Shown here piece by piece: positions 50,276 through 59,400 of a stretch of DNA of 64,000 nt. Source of the stretch: JAJRXC01 sp047639555 (GTDB taxonomy: Bacteria > Actinomycetota > Acidimicrobiia > Acidimicrobiales > Aldehydirespiratoraceae); assembly GCA_047639555.1 (NCBI GenBank), contig JBLIOE010000002.1, positions 178,806-242,805 of the forward strand, in the 5' to 3' direction. The notes beneath the pieces are model-generated. The model had not been told where the DNA came from and ran no database searches. It was given only the letters and a program-made list of their open reading frames with translations. How positions within the stretch are numbered: the first letter of the stretch is position 1; every line of letters begins with the position of its first letter. Both the position numbers and the translations under genes were made by a program.

Positions 50276-51697
50276 ATGCGATCGAGATGGGAGCGCTTTG
50301 GCCTCCGGGCCCGCGTCGCGCTGATCTTTGCCTTTGGCGCTCTACTGCTCTCCGTCACGATTTCGCTCGTCACCCTCACGCTCACCCGCGAGAACATCGT
50401 CGAACAGCGTAACCAGGCGGCTTTGGCGTCATTCACCGTCAACGGCGCCAGCGTCAACAACAATCTGCTCGAAGACTCCGACGAACTCGCGATCGACGCA
50501 ATCGTGGCGGCGCTGCGAACCACTCAGGGACAATTCCATCTCCTGCGCGTTGACGACGCTTGGCGCGGCGAGAACAGCACGGTGTTCGGTCAAGACAAGG
50601 TGCCACCGAGTCTCGCGGCATCGGTCGAGGACGGCAACGCCGCCACGATCCGAACAACAATCGACGGTCGGCCAGCAATCATCTCCGGTGTACTCCTTCG
50701 GAACAACGTCCGCGATGCCGCGTACTACGAGGCACTCCTCCTCGACGACGTCGAAGACACGCTCTCATCGCTCGCCCTCGTGCTGCTCAGCGCCAGCATG
50801 GCCGTCACCTTTCTGGCCGCCGCCCTCGGTGCGTGGGCGGCGCGACGGGCGCTCTCGCCTCTCGGCGAGGTTCGCCGGGCGGCCGAATCGCTCGCGGCAG
50901 GCGAGCTGGATACTCGGCTCGATCCACCGGCCGACGCCGACCTCGCGTCTCTTTCGGCCTCGTTCAACGGGATGGCCCAGTCCCTTGAGGACCGCATCGA
51001 ACGAGATGCCCGATTCGCCAGCGAGGTCAGCCACGAACTTCGGTCGCCGCTCATGACCTTGAGCGCTTCGATCGAAGTGCTGAACAACAGCCGGGATGCG
51101 CTGCCCAAACGCAGCCAACAGGCCCTTCGTCTCCTCAACGACGACGTCTCGCGGTTCACGCAGCTCGTGGAAGATCTTCTCGAAATCAGCCGTTTTGATG
51201 TCGGCACGGCGTCGCTGCAGAACCAGCCGCTCCTCGTCGTGGAGTTCATGCGCCAGGCGATCAGTCACTCGTCTCGGCCCGACACCACGGTTGTTGCCAC
51301 TCTCGATGTCGAGGATCTCATCATCTCCGCCGACAAGCGCCGCCTCGCTCAGGTGCTCGCCAACCTCATCGAGAATGCCGACAAGTACGGCGCCGGTGCC
51401 GTGGAGATTCAAATCTCCCGTTGGGAGGATGTGCTCATTCTTGCGGTCGAGGATGAAGGCGCTGGTGTTCCAGAAGCCGAGCGGGCCGTGATCTTCGACC
51501 GTTTCAGTCGTGGCTCGACCGGCGGTCGCCGTGGCTACAACACCGGCAGCGGGCTCGGCCTTTCCTTGGTCGCGGAACATGTGTACCTCCACGGTGGGAG
51601 TGTGTGGGCCGAGGATCGCCTCGACGGAAACGACGGCGCTCGTTTTGTGGTTGCCCTTCCGATTCTTGAAGACGACGATGAGGAGGAATTCGCATGA
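50276..51697 (+). CDS. Sensor histidine kinase (MtrB-like)
   Basis: The 473-residue kinase has a membrane helix near 14-36 (VALIFAFGALLLSVTISLV), an extracytoplasmic sensor of about 130 residues, a second helix near 165-187, a HAMP domain, and HisKA with the phosphoacceptor His near 252 in FASEVSHELRSPLMTLSAS. The ATPase domain follows (NLIENADKYGAG N box, VEDEGAGVPEAE, GSGLGLSLVAEH). It is the partner of the upstream regulator. Its stop overlaps the lipoprotein ATG (ATGA). The stimulus is unknown. Confidence 0.92.
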   Translation: MRSRWERFGLRARVALIFAFGALLLSVTISLVTLTLTRENIVEQRNQAALASFTVNGASVNNNLLEDSDELAIDAIVAALRTTQGQFHLLRVDDAWRGENSTVFGQDKVPPSLAASVEDGNAATIRTTIDGRPAIISGVLLRNNVRDAAYYEALLLDDVEDTLSSLALVLLSASMAVTFLAAALGAWAARRALSPLGEVRRAAESLAAGELDTRLDPPADADLASLSASFNGMAQSLEDRIERDARFASEVSHELRSPLMTLSASIEVLNNSRDALPKRSQQALRLLNDDVSRFTQLVEDLLEISRFDVGTASLQNQPLLVVEFMRQAISHSSRPDTTVVATLDVEDLIISADKRRLAQVLANLIENADKYGAGAVEIQISRWEDVLILAVEDEGAGVPEAERAVIFDRFSRGSTGGRRGYNTGSGLGLSLVAEHVYLHGGSVWAEDRLDGNDGARFVVALPILEDDDEEEFA

Positions 51698-52386
51698 AGA
51701 AACCGCACCTTCTGCTCTGGCTCGCCGTTGTTGGTCTCTTCGTTGCGAGTTGCAGTGTGCCCACCGACAACAACGTCACCGCGATCGACGAAGCGCTCCT
51801 GCCGGAATCGCTCCAAGAGACCACCACCACCACGACCAGCACCACCTTGCCGGGCGAAGACCTGCAGCGGCGGGTGTTCTTCCTCCTCCGTGAAGTAGCC
51901 GAGAGTGTGCAGCGCGAGGTACAACAAGTCGAACTCGACGTCCCTAAAGGGACCGTCGACGATTTCATCGGCCAGATGTTTGAGGAAGGTTTTGCCCTCA
52001 CGATCAACGAAGGCCGCGAGGAACCATTGGTCAATCAGCTGGTCGCCTACGACGAGTTCGTGCGCGTCGGCTTCAACGACGACACCGACACGGCCACGGT
52101 GTACCTCCGCCATGAAGGCGAGGAACCCGGCGATCAAACCCTAAAGGACGTCGCCGCTCAGCTGTTGTGGACCCTCACAACTCTCGACGGCATCGAGCAG
52201 ATCAGCATCAATATCAACGATCAGTTGGTGAATCTCCCCACAACGAATGAGGACACCGGCAGCCTTGAAGCAGTCAGCAGGGGGGACTATCTGCTGTACG
52301 ACGGCGAAGTAGACATCAGCGCACCGACCACCACCTTGGAGCCGGTCGCGACAACGACGGTGCCGCCGGAGGAAGACAGCAACTAG
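51694..52386 (+). CDS. GerMN-domain lipoprotein (LpqB-like)
   Basis: The 230-residue precursor has a lipoprotein signal with lipobox VASC (Cys20), then a Thr-rich spacer (TTTTTTSTTLPG region), and a GerMN domain at about 55-190 (VFFLLREVAESVQREVQQVE, TATVYLRHEG, LLWTLTTLDGIEQISIN). A second Thr/Pro-rich stretch ends the protein. LpqB, which this resembles by position and domain, modulates MtrB and is much longer with a beta-propeller; that part is missing here. It is translationally coupled to the kinase and probably modulates it at the outer membrane face. Confidence 0.82.
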   Translation: MKKPHLLLWLAVVGLFVASCSVPTDNNVTAIDEALLPESLQETTTTTTSTTLPGEDLQRRVFFLLREVAESVQREVQQVELDVPKGTVDDFIGQMFEEGFALTINEGREEPLVNQLVAYDEFVRVGFNDDTDTATVYLRHEGEEPGDQTLKDVAAQLLWTLTTLDGIEQISININDQLVNLPTTNEDTGSLEAVSRGDYLLYDGEVDISAPTTTLEPVATTTVPPEEDSN

Positions 52387-52392
52387 CGGCGT

Positions 52393-53421
52393 TCAACCAA
52401 AGAACGTGTGCATCGTGGCGAGCAGATCAGGATGGGTGTACTTCAACTCCGCGATGCTCTCGGCCAGATCGGTCCGGACGACTTCGCCGCCTCGTAACGC
52501 CACCATCGTGCCGAAGTCGCGATCATGCGCTGCTTCCATCGCCGCCACGCCATACCAGGTGGACAACACCCGATCGAACGCCGTGGGTGTTCCCCCTCGT
52601 TGCACATGGCCGAGCACCGTCACGCGGGTTTCGAATCCAGTACGAGCCTCGATCTCCGCGGCAACAACATTCACGATTCCGCCGAGCCGCTGGTGGCCGT
52701 ATTCGTCAACTGCGGGTTCCGGGACATCCAGTGTCCCCTCGGCCGGCATGGCGCCCTCGGCGACCACAACGATCGAGGCGAACCGACCCTTCTCGTGACG
52801 TCGGCTGAGCGACTCACACACACTCTGAATATCAAACGGCTCCTCGGGCACCAGCGTGACGGTGGCGCCGCCCGCGATCCCGGCCCACGTGGCGATGTGG
52901 CCGACGTGGCGTCCCATCACCTCGACGACCATGACCCGGTCGTGTGACTCTGCGGTGGTGTGCAGGCGGTCAATGGCGTCAGTGGCGATCTGCACGGCGG
53001 TATCGAAGCCGAAAGTCATTTCGGTGCCCCCGATGTCGTTGTCAATCGTTTTCGGCACGCCGACAACCGGGACGCCATCGGTGTTGAGCCGGCTGGCACA
53101 CGACAGTGTTCCTTCGCCGCCGATCACGATGAGGGCTTCGATCTCGTGGGCGGCCATGGTCGCCTTGGCTCGTTCGACGCCGTCGTCGATCATGTAGGGC
53201 GTAAATCGAGAGGTGCCAATGATCGTGCCGCCCCTCGGGAGGATGCCACGGCACGCCTCGACATCGAGCGGCATTGTGCGGTTGTCCACGAGGCCCTGAT
53301 AGCCGTCGAGAATGCCCACTACGGAGTCGCCGTAGTCGCGCTCAGCCTTGCGAACAACACCGCGGATCACGGCGTTCAGTCCTGGGCAATCGCCGCCACC
53401 CGTCAGTACGCCTACTCGCAT
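52393..53421 (-). CDS. pfkA: 6-phosphofructokinase
   Basis: The 342-residue enzyme phosphorylates fructose 6-phosphate to the bisphosphate. GVLTGGGDCPGLNAVIRGVV opens the nucleotide site, GTIIGTSRF and IVIGGEGTLSCASRL the phosphate loops, and VVGVPKTIDNDIGGTEMTFG holds the catalytic Asp. GGEGT at the donor-discriminating position, rather than GGDDT, favours ATP, but some actinobacterial homologues use pyrophosphate, so the donor is unsettled. GAGGGAG precedes the ATG. It stands between the lipoprotein gene and the divergent glycerol kinase. Confidence 0.92.
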   Translation of the reverse strand: MRVGVLTGGGDCPGLNAVIRGVVRKAERDYGDSVVGILDGYQGLVDNRTMPLDVEACRGILPRGGTIIGTSRFTPYMIDDGVERAKATMAAHEIEALIVIGGEGTLSCASRLNTDGVPVVGVPKTIDNDIGGTEMTFGFDTAVQIATDAIDRLHTTAESHDRVMVVEVMGRHVGHIATWAGIAGGATVTLVPEEPFDIQSVCESLSRRHEKGRFASIVVVAEGAMPAEGTLDVPEPAVDEYGHQRLGGIVNVVAAEIEARTGFETRVTVLGHVQRGGTPTAFDRVLSTWYGVAAMEAAHDRDFGTMVALRGGEVVRTDLAESIAELKYTHPDLLATMHTFFG

Positions 53422-53493
53422 ATATCTCCCTCTCGATGAAGCTCCTGACCCTAGCGACTGGGGTCGGTGCCGGTCGGACTAACGTCGCCCGTC

Positions 53494-54975
53494 ATGGGAG
53501 TTGTCATCGCTATTGATGCCGGTACGACCGGTGTTCGTTCCTTCGCAATCGACGAGCGGGGCACACCCCTCGGCTTCACGTATCGCGAGTTCACCCAACA
53601 CTTCCCGCAGGCCGGTTGGGTCGAGCACGATGCCGAAGAGATCTGGGATGCCGTCGTCGCCACGCTCGCCGAACTCGTCGCGACGCTCGACCAGCCCATT
53701 GCCGCAATCGGGATCACCGACCAGCGCGAGACCGCGGTCCTATGGGACAAGTCAACCGGACGTCCAAGGCATCGGGCGATCGTGTGGCAAGACCGGCGCA
53801 CTGCGGCGCGATGTGAGCAGCTCGAAGCTGAGGGCGCTCGCGATCTCGTCCGCAGCACCACCGGCCTCGTCCTCGATCCCTACTTTTCGGCTTCGAAGGT
53901 CGAGTGGATGCTGACGACCGGCGGGGTCGAGGCGGACGACAATCTCGCCTTCGGCACCATCGACTCGTGGCTCGTCTGGAAGCTCACCGGCGGAGCCCAC
54001 ATCACCGACACAACCAACGCCTGCCGCACGATGCTCTACGACATCCGCACCAACCAGTGGTCGCCGGAAATGTGTGAGCTCTTCGGGGTACCGATGAGCA
54101 TTCTTCCGGAGGTGCTGCCCTCGAGCGGGCGCTTCGGCGTGACCACCGCCGACATCCCGGTCGGTGCAGGGATTCCGATCAGCGGGATCGCCGGCGACCA
54201 GCAAGCGGCTCTCTTCGGCCAGGCGTGCTTCCAGCCCGGCCAGGCGAAGAACACCTATGGCACCGGCTCCTTTGTCCTGATGAACGTCGGCACCTCCTGC
54301 CCCGAACCGGTCGAGGGCCTGCTCTCCACCATCGCGTGGACACTCGATACCCCGAACGGTGTCGAAACCACCTACGCCTACGAGGGCGCGATCTTCGCGA
54401 CCGGCGCGGCAATCCAGTGGCTACGAGACGGGCTCGGCATCATCGACGACGCCGCCGAAACCGGGCCACTCGCCGCCTCCGTTGACAGCACCGGCGGCGT
54501 GGTCTTCGTTCCTGCCCTTACGGGTCTCGGCGCGCCTTATTGGGACCCGCGGGCCCGCGGAACCATCGTCGGGCTCACCCGCGGCACCGGTCGGGCCGAG
54601 ATCGTTCGCGCCACCGTGGAGTCCATGGCGTACCAAAGCCGCGACGTCGTCGATGCTATGACCGCCGCCTCCGGCACGCGGCTCACTGAACTCCGAGTAG
54701 ATGGCGGGGCCTCCGTGATGGATGTCCTCTTGCAGTTCCAGGCCGACCAGCTTGGCGTCCCCGTGATCCGGGCTTCTGTGGCCGAGACCACCGCTCTTGG
54801 TGCCGCATATCTCGCGGGTATCGCGGAGGGTGTGTGGGATGGCACCCACGACGTCGCGGCCAATTGGTCCGCCGACCGAACCTTCTCCCCCGCGCCCGAC
54901 CGCACCGCCGCCGATGCCGCGTATGTCCAGTGGACGCGGGCCGTCGAACGGTCGCGTCACTGGGACCTCGACTAG
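53494..54975 (+). CDS. glpK: Glycerol kinase
   Basis: GlpK phosphorylates glycerol with ATP. The ATG giving MGVVIAIDAGTTGVRSFAID is chosen over a GTG 27 bases upstream; 493 residues is the family length. FGGY motifs are TFREFTQHFP-type glycerol contacts (here YREFTQHFPQAGWVEHDAEE), GITDQRETAVLWDKSTGRP, DTTNACRTMLYDI and the ATP-site segment GAPYWDPRARG. Phosphotransferase regulatory residues cannot be judged. Its stop TAG abuts the stop of the convergent aminotransferase with no spacer. No glpF or glpD is nearby. Confidence 0.93.
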   Translation: MGVVIAIDAGTTGVRSFAIDERGTPLGFTYREFTQHFPQAGWVEHDAEEIWDAVVATLAELVATLDQPIAAIGITDQRETAVLWDKSTGRPRHRAIVWQDRRTAARCEQLEAEGARDLVRSTTGLVLDPYFSASKVEWMLTTGGVEADDNLAFGTIDSWLVWKLTGGAHITDTTNACRTMLYDIRTNQWSPEMCELFGVPMSILPEVLPSSGRFGVTTADIPVGAGIPISGIAGDQQAALFGQACFQPGQAKNTYGTGSFVLMNVGTSCPEPVEGLLSTIAWTLDTPNGVETTYAYEGAIFATGAAIQWLRDGLGIIDDAAETGPLAASVDSTGGVVFVPALTGLGAPYWDPRARGTIVGLTRGTGRAEIVRATVESMAYQSRDVVDAMTAASGTRLTELRVDGGASVMDVLLQFQADQLGVPVIRASVAETTALGAAYLAGIAEGVWDGTHDVAANWSADRTFSPAPDRTAADAAYVQWTRAVERSRHWDLD

Positions 54976-56157
54976 TTAGCTCTGCAAACGCGGCAGCGCT
55001 CGGCCGAGGCTGCGGGTTGCCTGATTGATCCGCTGCTCATTCTCAATGAGCGCGAACCGCACGTATCCTTCACCGCCGGGACCGAAGCCAACGCCGGGCG
55101 ACAGCGCCACGCCTGCCTCGCGGACAAGCATCGACGCGAAGTCCACGCTACCCATGTCGGCGTAAGGCTCTGGAATGGGGGCCCATGTGAACATGGTTCC
55201 CCTTGGCGGCTCGATGTCCCAGCCAATCCGAGACAAGCCGTCGATCAGCGAGTTGCGACGGCTCTCGTAGATCGCGCAGGCTTCGGCCGGATAGTCGTGG
55301 GCTTCGTTCATTGTGACAGTGGCCGCGATCTGAACCGGCTGGAACGTGCCGTAGTCGAGATAACTCTTGAGCTTCGCGAGCGCGGCGACAATCTCGGGAT
55401 TACCCACCATGAAGGCAACCCGCCAACCCGCCATCGAAAAGCTCTTCGTCATCGAGTAGAGCTCGACGCAGACCTCCTTGGCGCCCTCGACCTCGAGAAT
55501 CGACGGCGGCATGTAGCCGTCGTAGCCCAAGTCGGCGTAGGCGAAGTCATGCACGATGATGACCTCCTTCTCCCGGGCGAAGTCGACAACCTTCTGCATG
55601 AAATCAAGATCAACACACATGGTCGTGGGATTGTGCGGAAACGACAGCACGATCGCCCGCGGGCGCGGCCACGAGTATTCGAAGCGGTCTTGCAGCGTCG
55701 CGAGGAACTCGTCCTGGTCATTGGTGACCGGCATCTCTCGCACGTTGGCACCCGCAAACAGCGGTGCAAACAGATGGATCGGATACGACGGGGAGGGCAC
55801 GAGAACAGAGTCGCCCCCCTGAAGTAGCACCCACATCAGATGGCTGAAGCCTTCTTTTGCCCCGATCGTGTTGATCACTTCGGTTTCCGGGTCGAGCGAC
55901 ACTCCGAATCGACGCTGATAGAGACCAGCGACGGCCTCGCGAAGCTTCGGGATACCCCGACTCGACGAGTACCGGTGGTTCCGGGAATTTTGGGCCGCTT
56001 CAACAAGCTTGTCGACCGCGATGTCTGGTGACGGAAGATCCGGATTTCCGAATCCGAGGTCGATCACGTCTTCGCCTGCTCGCCGTGCCTCGATCTTCAG
56101 CGAGTCGATAATGGTGAAGACGTAGGGCGGCAACCCGGTGATTCGGCGAAATTCCAT
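54976..56157 (-). CDS. PLP-dependent alanine-type aminotransferase
   Basis: A fold-type I class I/II aminotransferase of 393 residues. MEFRRITGLPPYVFTIIDSL and DVIDLGFGNPDLPSPDI match the AlaC/LL-DAP group. The PLP lysine is in YSMTKSFSMAGWR, and VLSFPHNPTTMCVD and HDFAYADLGYDG bind the cofactor phosphate and ring. It most resembles alanine transaminases of the AlaC type, but an LL-diaminopimelate or broader substrate range is possible. The frame is open 30 codons upstream without homology, and GAGCGG precedes the chosen ATG. Confidence 0.88.
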   Translation of the reverse strand: MEFRRITGLPPYVFTIIDSLKIEARRAGEDVIDLGFGNPDLPSPDIAVDKLVEAAQNSRNHRYSSSRGIPKLREAVAGLYQRRFGVSLDPETEVINTIGAKEGFSHLMWVLLQGGDSVLVPSPSYPIHLFAPLFAGANVREMPVTNDQDEFLATLQDRFEYSWPRPRAIVLSFPHNPTTMCVDLDFMQKVVDFAREKEVIIVHDFAYADLGYDGYMPPSILEVEGAKEVCVELYSMTKSFSMAGWRVAFMVGNPEIVAALAKLKSYLDYGTFQPVQIAATVTMNEAHDYPAEACAIYESRRNSLIDGLSRIGWDIEPPRGTMFTWAPIPEPYADMGSVDFASMLVREAGVALSPGVGFGPGGEGYVRFALIENEQRINQATRSLGRALPRLQS

Positions 56158-56186
56158 CCGCTCACAATAGCGGGCGAGCCAGCCGC

Positions 56187-58157
56187 CTAAACCAGAGTCC
56201 CGGCTTCCACACTGCCCGCTCGTTTGGATCCGACCGCGAGAAGCCATTCGTCGAGGTCATCGCAGTCACCGATGACCAGAACCTGAACATCATCAGGGAA
56301 CGCGACCAGGCGGTCGAGCATTGATGCAGACGCGTCACCCATCACGACGACCACCGGAATTGCTCCCGCGACACCGCGTGGTACCCGTTCCGCGAGCGCA
56401 ACGGCGTCGTTTGCGGAGCCACGACCGTCGAGACGGCGCTCCGCCAGCTCGAAAACCACCTGGGCGCTGTTGCGTTGAACAAGCCGGTCGTCGTGTTCTT
56501 CCGCCAGGTTCAGCTCAATGCTCGCCAGTGCGTGTAGTCGCAGCCGGGAGTTCACCACCTCGGCCATCGCGTCACGAGTTCCGCTCACGACCTCTTCTGC
56601 GCGGCGGACAAGTCCACGTTCGCGATCCAGCCGATCAACTCGGGAGCCATCGCCGAGAGTGCGGAGCGCATCAAGCTCGACGGCGGCTCTTTCACGGTCG
56701 CGCAGGATGCGAACGGCAAGTTCGTCGGCGGCAGCAAGAACGCCCAGCCATGACTCACCCAGCGCAACGACCGCCGCGTCACTCGTGAGATCTTCGTAAC
56801 CATTCGCGCCGGCGGTCGCCATGGCTTGGCGCAGGTGTCGCATTCCGGCATCGCGGGCGACACCAACCGATTCGGCATCCGTCGTGTGTTTGCGCAACGC
56901 CTCCGCCACGACGTCGGGATCGTCGCGTTCGGTCGAGTCGAAGGGATCCTCACCCAGCAGCTCGATTGCGTGAGCGAACGCACGATCGAGCGCACTGAGC
57001 ACATCTTGCAGTTCGGTGTCTCGTTGGAGACGCTCCATCAGCTGCGCCCACTCGAGCTCCGCGACCTCAAGGTCCTTCAGCGCGAGGTCGTATTCGACGA
57101 GCGCTTCAGTGGAAACCGAGGCAAGGCCGTTGCCCATGCGGAATCCCGCCCACGTCGAATATCCGAGCGAGTCGAGTGCCTCGCGGAGCGCCGACTCAGC
57201 CTTGTCGTAGGCGAGACGACCGGCGCCGCGACGAACACCGCGGCCCACTTTTTGTTCCGCTTCGATCACTGCCACATGGAGCACTTCGAGGTGGGCCGCT
57301 TCGTCTCCGGTGATCTTCTGCGGTACCGCGGCGTCTTCGGCCACTCGGGCCGCTAACCGGGCCGAGTCCACGCGTGCGGCAACCGCTTCGGTGCCACCGC
57401 CGGCGGCTTCTATCCGCGACTCAAGCCCGCGCAGACGTTGTTGCAACGAAAGCCACGCCTGGGCGAGCGCCGCGGCATCGGGGGCGGGCACGGAGCCGGT
57501 TGAGAACGCGGCGCGTGCCGTGGCTGTGGCCGCCGCCAGCGCGGGGCGGTCACCGCTCGGCAAGCCGCCAAGTGTGGTGTCGTACTCGTCGATTTGTTGA
57601 CTGAGCGTCTCAATCCGCTCCGCCACGTCCTTCATGCCGGTCCACGGGTCTGGGCGGTCGGCAAGGCGGGCAGCCCGACCGAGATCACCATCGGCGCGAT
57701 CGAGTTTCGGACCTGCGTCGGCGTCGACCTGGGCGAGCGATGACGCGAGGTGAGCCGATATCTGGCCGCGAACGGCGCAACTCGCCGCAAGTTCCTCGGC
57801 GAGCCCGGAGATGCGCTCGTCGATTTCACTGAGCTTTTGCTGTGCGGCGTCGCGGCTTTGCTGGTGCCCGGCGCTCGGCTCCGGTGCGGCGACGATTTCG
57901 GGGAGGCTCGCGGCAACGATGATCAGGGCCGAGTCTGCCGTTTCGCCCAGTTTCGCGACGGTGTCGCGCAGCGGCGATTCAACTCCCGCGACTTCGACGG
58001 TTCCGTCCCAGTCGGAGATCTCACCAAGGGCGACGTCGTGCACCATGCCCACCACGGCGACCTGCGCGGCCGGATCAAGTCCCCGCAGCCAGGTAATCCT
58101 CGGATGAAGGCGGAGCACACCCCGATCAGGGGAAGGGCGCAGTTCGATGAATCGCAT
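56187..58157 (-). CDS. SMC-like coiled-coil protein lacking the P-loop
   Basis: The 656-residue protein starts MRFIELRPSPDRGVLRLHPR, like an SMC/RecF head, and ITWLRGLDPAAQVAVVG stands where a Walker A (GxxGxGKS/T) should be, but no GKS/T is present. Long Ala/Glu-rich helices follow, predicted coiled coil (LARRGLAEELAASCAVRGQ-type heptads around 120-460). The C-terminal VVVVMGDASASMLDRLVAF and VQVLVIGDCDDLDEWLLAVG resemble a Walker B/D-loop head half without the catalytic acid pair. It therefore looks like a degenerate, non-ATP-binding relative of SMC-like proteins of unknown role. Confidence 0.6.
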   Translation of the reverse strand: MRFIELRPSPDRGVLRLHPRITWLRGLDPAAQVAVVGMVHDVALGEISDWDGTVEVAGVESPLRDTVAKLGETADSALIIVAASLPEIVAAPEPSAGHQQSRDAAQQKLSEIDERISGLAEELAASCAVRGQISAHLASSLAQVDADAGPKLDRADGDLGRAARLADRPDPWTGMKDVAERIETLSQQIDEYDTTLGGLPSGDRPALAAATATARAAFSTGSVPAPDAAALAQAWLSLQQRLRGLESRIEAAGGGTEAVAARVDSARLAARVAEDAAVPQKITGDEAAHLEVLHVAVIEAEQKVGRGVRRGAGRLAYDKAESALREALDSLGYSTWAGFRMGNGLASVSTEALVEYDLALKDLEVAELEWAQLMERLQRDTELQDVLSALDRAFAHAIELLGEDPFDSTERDDPDVVAEALRKHTTDAESVGVARDAGMRHLRQAMATAGANGYEDLTSDAAVVALGESWLGVLAAADELAVRILRDRERAAVELDALRTLGDGSRVDRLDRERGLVRRAEEVVSGTRDAMAEVVNSRLRLHALASIELNLAEEHDDRLVQRNSAQVVFELAERRLDGRGSANDAVALAERVPRGVAGAIPVVVVMGDASASMLDRLVAFPDDVQVLVIGDCDDLDEWLLAVGSKRAGSVEAGTLV

Positions 58158-58228
58158 CGCAGACCTATCGGCGCGGTGGGAGGCCAATAAAGCCAGATCT
58201 TCAGCTCATTCGGGCGGCGATAAAGAAT

Positions 58229-58480
58229 TTATTCTGGGGTGCTGCCACCGTCAGTGTTCGCCGCACTGGAATCAGCCTGGGTGGCGAAACCGCTGGTGAA
58301 CGCCTCAATCACCGATTTCCCGTTGGTGACTGCGGTCGAAAACGCCGCGGGGTCCTCGACGACCCGCTCGGCCGCCTCAAGGAGCCACTTCAATGACGCG
58401 ACCACGGCGCCCGCAGCCTCACGAATCTCGTCGAAGGTGTCGTCGTCATTCGACAACTCGGTGACGGGGTCGTCGTCCAC
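58229..58480 (-). CDS. Small acidic hypothetical protein, 83 aa
   Basis: The product is soluble and acidic (DDDPVTELSNDDDTFDEIRE), then mildly amphipathic helices (GAVVASLKWLLEAAERVVED), ending in a low-complexity Ser/Ala/Thr tail. Function unknown. GTG at 58480 is chosen; a CTG at 58489 overlapping the preceding gene's stop is possible. The longer upstream frame lies inside the START-domain gene and is a shadow. It probably shares a transcript with that gene. Confidence 0.6.
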   Translation of the reverse strand: MDDDPVTELSNDDDTFDEIREAAGAVVASLKWLLEAAERVVEDPAAFSTAVTNGKSVIEAFTSGFATQADSSAANTDGGSTPE

Positions 58481-58485
58481 GGCCG

Positions 58486-58938
58486 TCAGCTCGCTCGGGT
58501 CTCCACGTAGCGGGTGAAGTCCTCGAGTGCGGTGCGCACGATGCGGGCTTCCGCCCGTCGCTTCACGAAGCCGGGGAGGGGCACCGAGAGATCGACGGCC
58601 AGGTGATAGACGACCTCGGTGGATCCGGGCTCGGACGAAACCGGCAAGAACTCGTATTCGCCGTCGAGGCGACGTGTCACATCGCCGACCTTCAGGCGCC
58701 ACGCCAGCCGTCGCGGGTTGGAACCGTAGAAGTAGCGCAGGGTGTAGGTGGTGCTCCGGCCCATCGCGGCGGCCCGAAACTCGACATCAACTGCACGGCC
58801 ATCGTCGTCTCGGGAAAGAATCCGAGCCATCTTGATGTCGGTCGCCCAGTCGGGATACGCCTCGAACTCGATCGCGGCCTGATAACACGCGTCGGGCGTG
58901 GCCTGAACTGTGGTGCGCTCGGTTGTCTGATCGACCAT
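58486..58938 (-). CDS. SRPBCC (START/cyclase-like) protein
   Basis: The 150-residue product has the helix-grip fold of the polyketide cyclase/dehydrase (SRPBCC) group: TTVQATPDACYQAAIEFEAY then PDWATDIKMARIL at the N terminus, RYFYGSNPRRLAWRLKVGDV centrally, and FVKRRAEARIVRTALEDFTR at the end. Such proteins bind lipids or hydrophobic ligands; substrates are unknown. Actinobacterial homologues with this ending are common. It is followed immediately by the small acidic gene and preceded by a membrane-protein gene. Confidence 0.85.
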   Translation of the reverse strand: MVDQTTERTTVQATPDACYQAAIEFEAYPDWATDIKMARILSRDDDGRAVDVEFRAAAMGRSTTYTLRYFYGSNPRRLAWRLKVGDVTRRLDGEYEFLPVSSEPGSTEVVYHLAVDLSVPLPGFVKRRAEARIVRTALEDFTRYVETRAS

Positions 58939-58968
58939 GTGGCCCTCCGGATCGCTGCGAGGGGGACC

Positions 58969-59400
58969 TTACTGCTCTGGCGCCTCACGGAGTGCGAACA
59001 CTCCGTGACGAGCACACCAGAGCCCGGCGAGGCCCAGGCCCCATACCGGAACGAGGATGCCAAAGGCGACAATCGTGAACACCCGAATCGAGGCAGTCAC
59101 GAGCGCAACGATCACCTGCAGGGCCAATGATCCCAGGAGCTGGGCCTGCACGCCGCGAGGCGCACTCCCGGCGCCGAAGTAGAGGCCACCAATGCCGATC
59201 ACATCGGTACGGCTGCGCTGCACGGCAATCAGGAAGGCGGCGAACATCGCACCCGCTCCGCCGGCGAAGAGGATCAGGTCGACAACGACCGCAGGGGTGC
59301 CGAGCGAATCGGGGTCGATTGTGGCGATCACGGCGGTGATGGTGAAGACCAGCGTGCCAATCCACGACGCTTTGATAATTCGTGCGCCTGGTCCGTTCAT
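58969..59400 (-). CDS. Four-helix membrane protein of unknown function
   Basis: The 143-residue protein has four membrane segments (about 10-29, 38-60, 86-106 and 109-131), with a charged loop SRTDVIGIGG between helices two and three. No enzymatic motif or family is recognised. Its ATG overlaps the stop of the upstream glycosyltransferase (ATGA), so it may assist that enzyme, for example in lipid glycosylation, but nothing in the sequence shows this directly. Confidence 0.68.
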   Translation of the reverse strand: MNGPGARIIKASWIGTLVFTITAVIATIDPDSLGTPAVVVDLILFAGGAGAMFAAFLIAVQRSRTDVIGIGGLYFGAGSAPRGVQAQLLGSLALQVIVALVTASIRVFTIVAFGILVPVWGLGLAGLWCARHGVFALREAPEQ

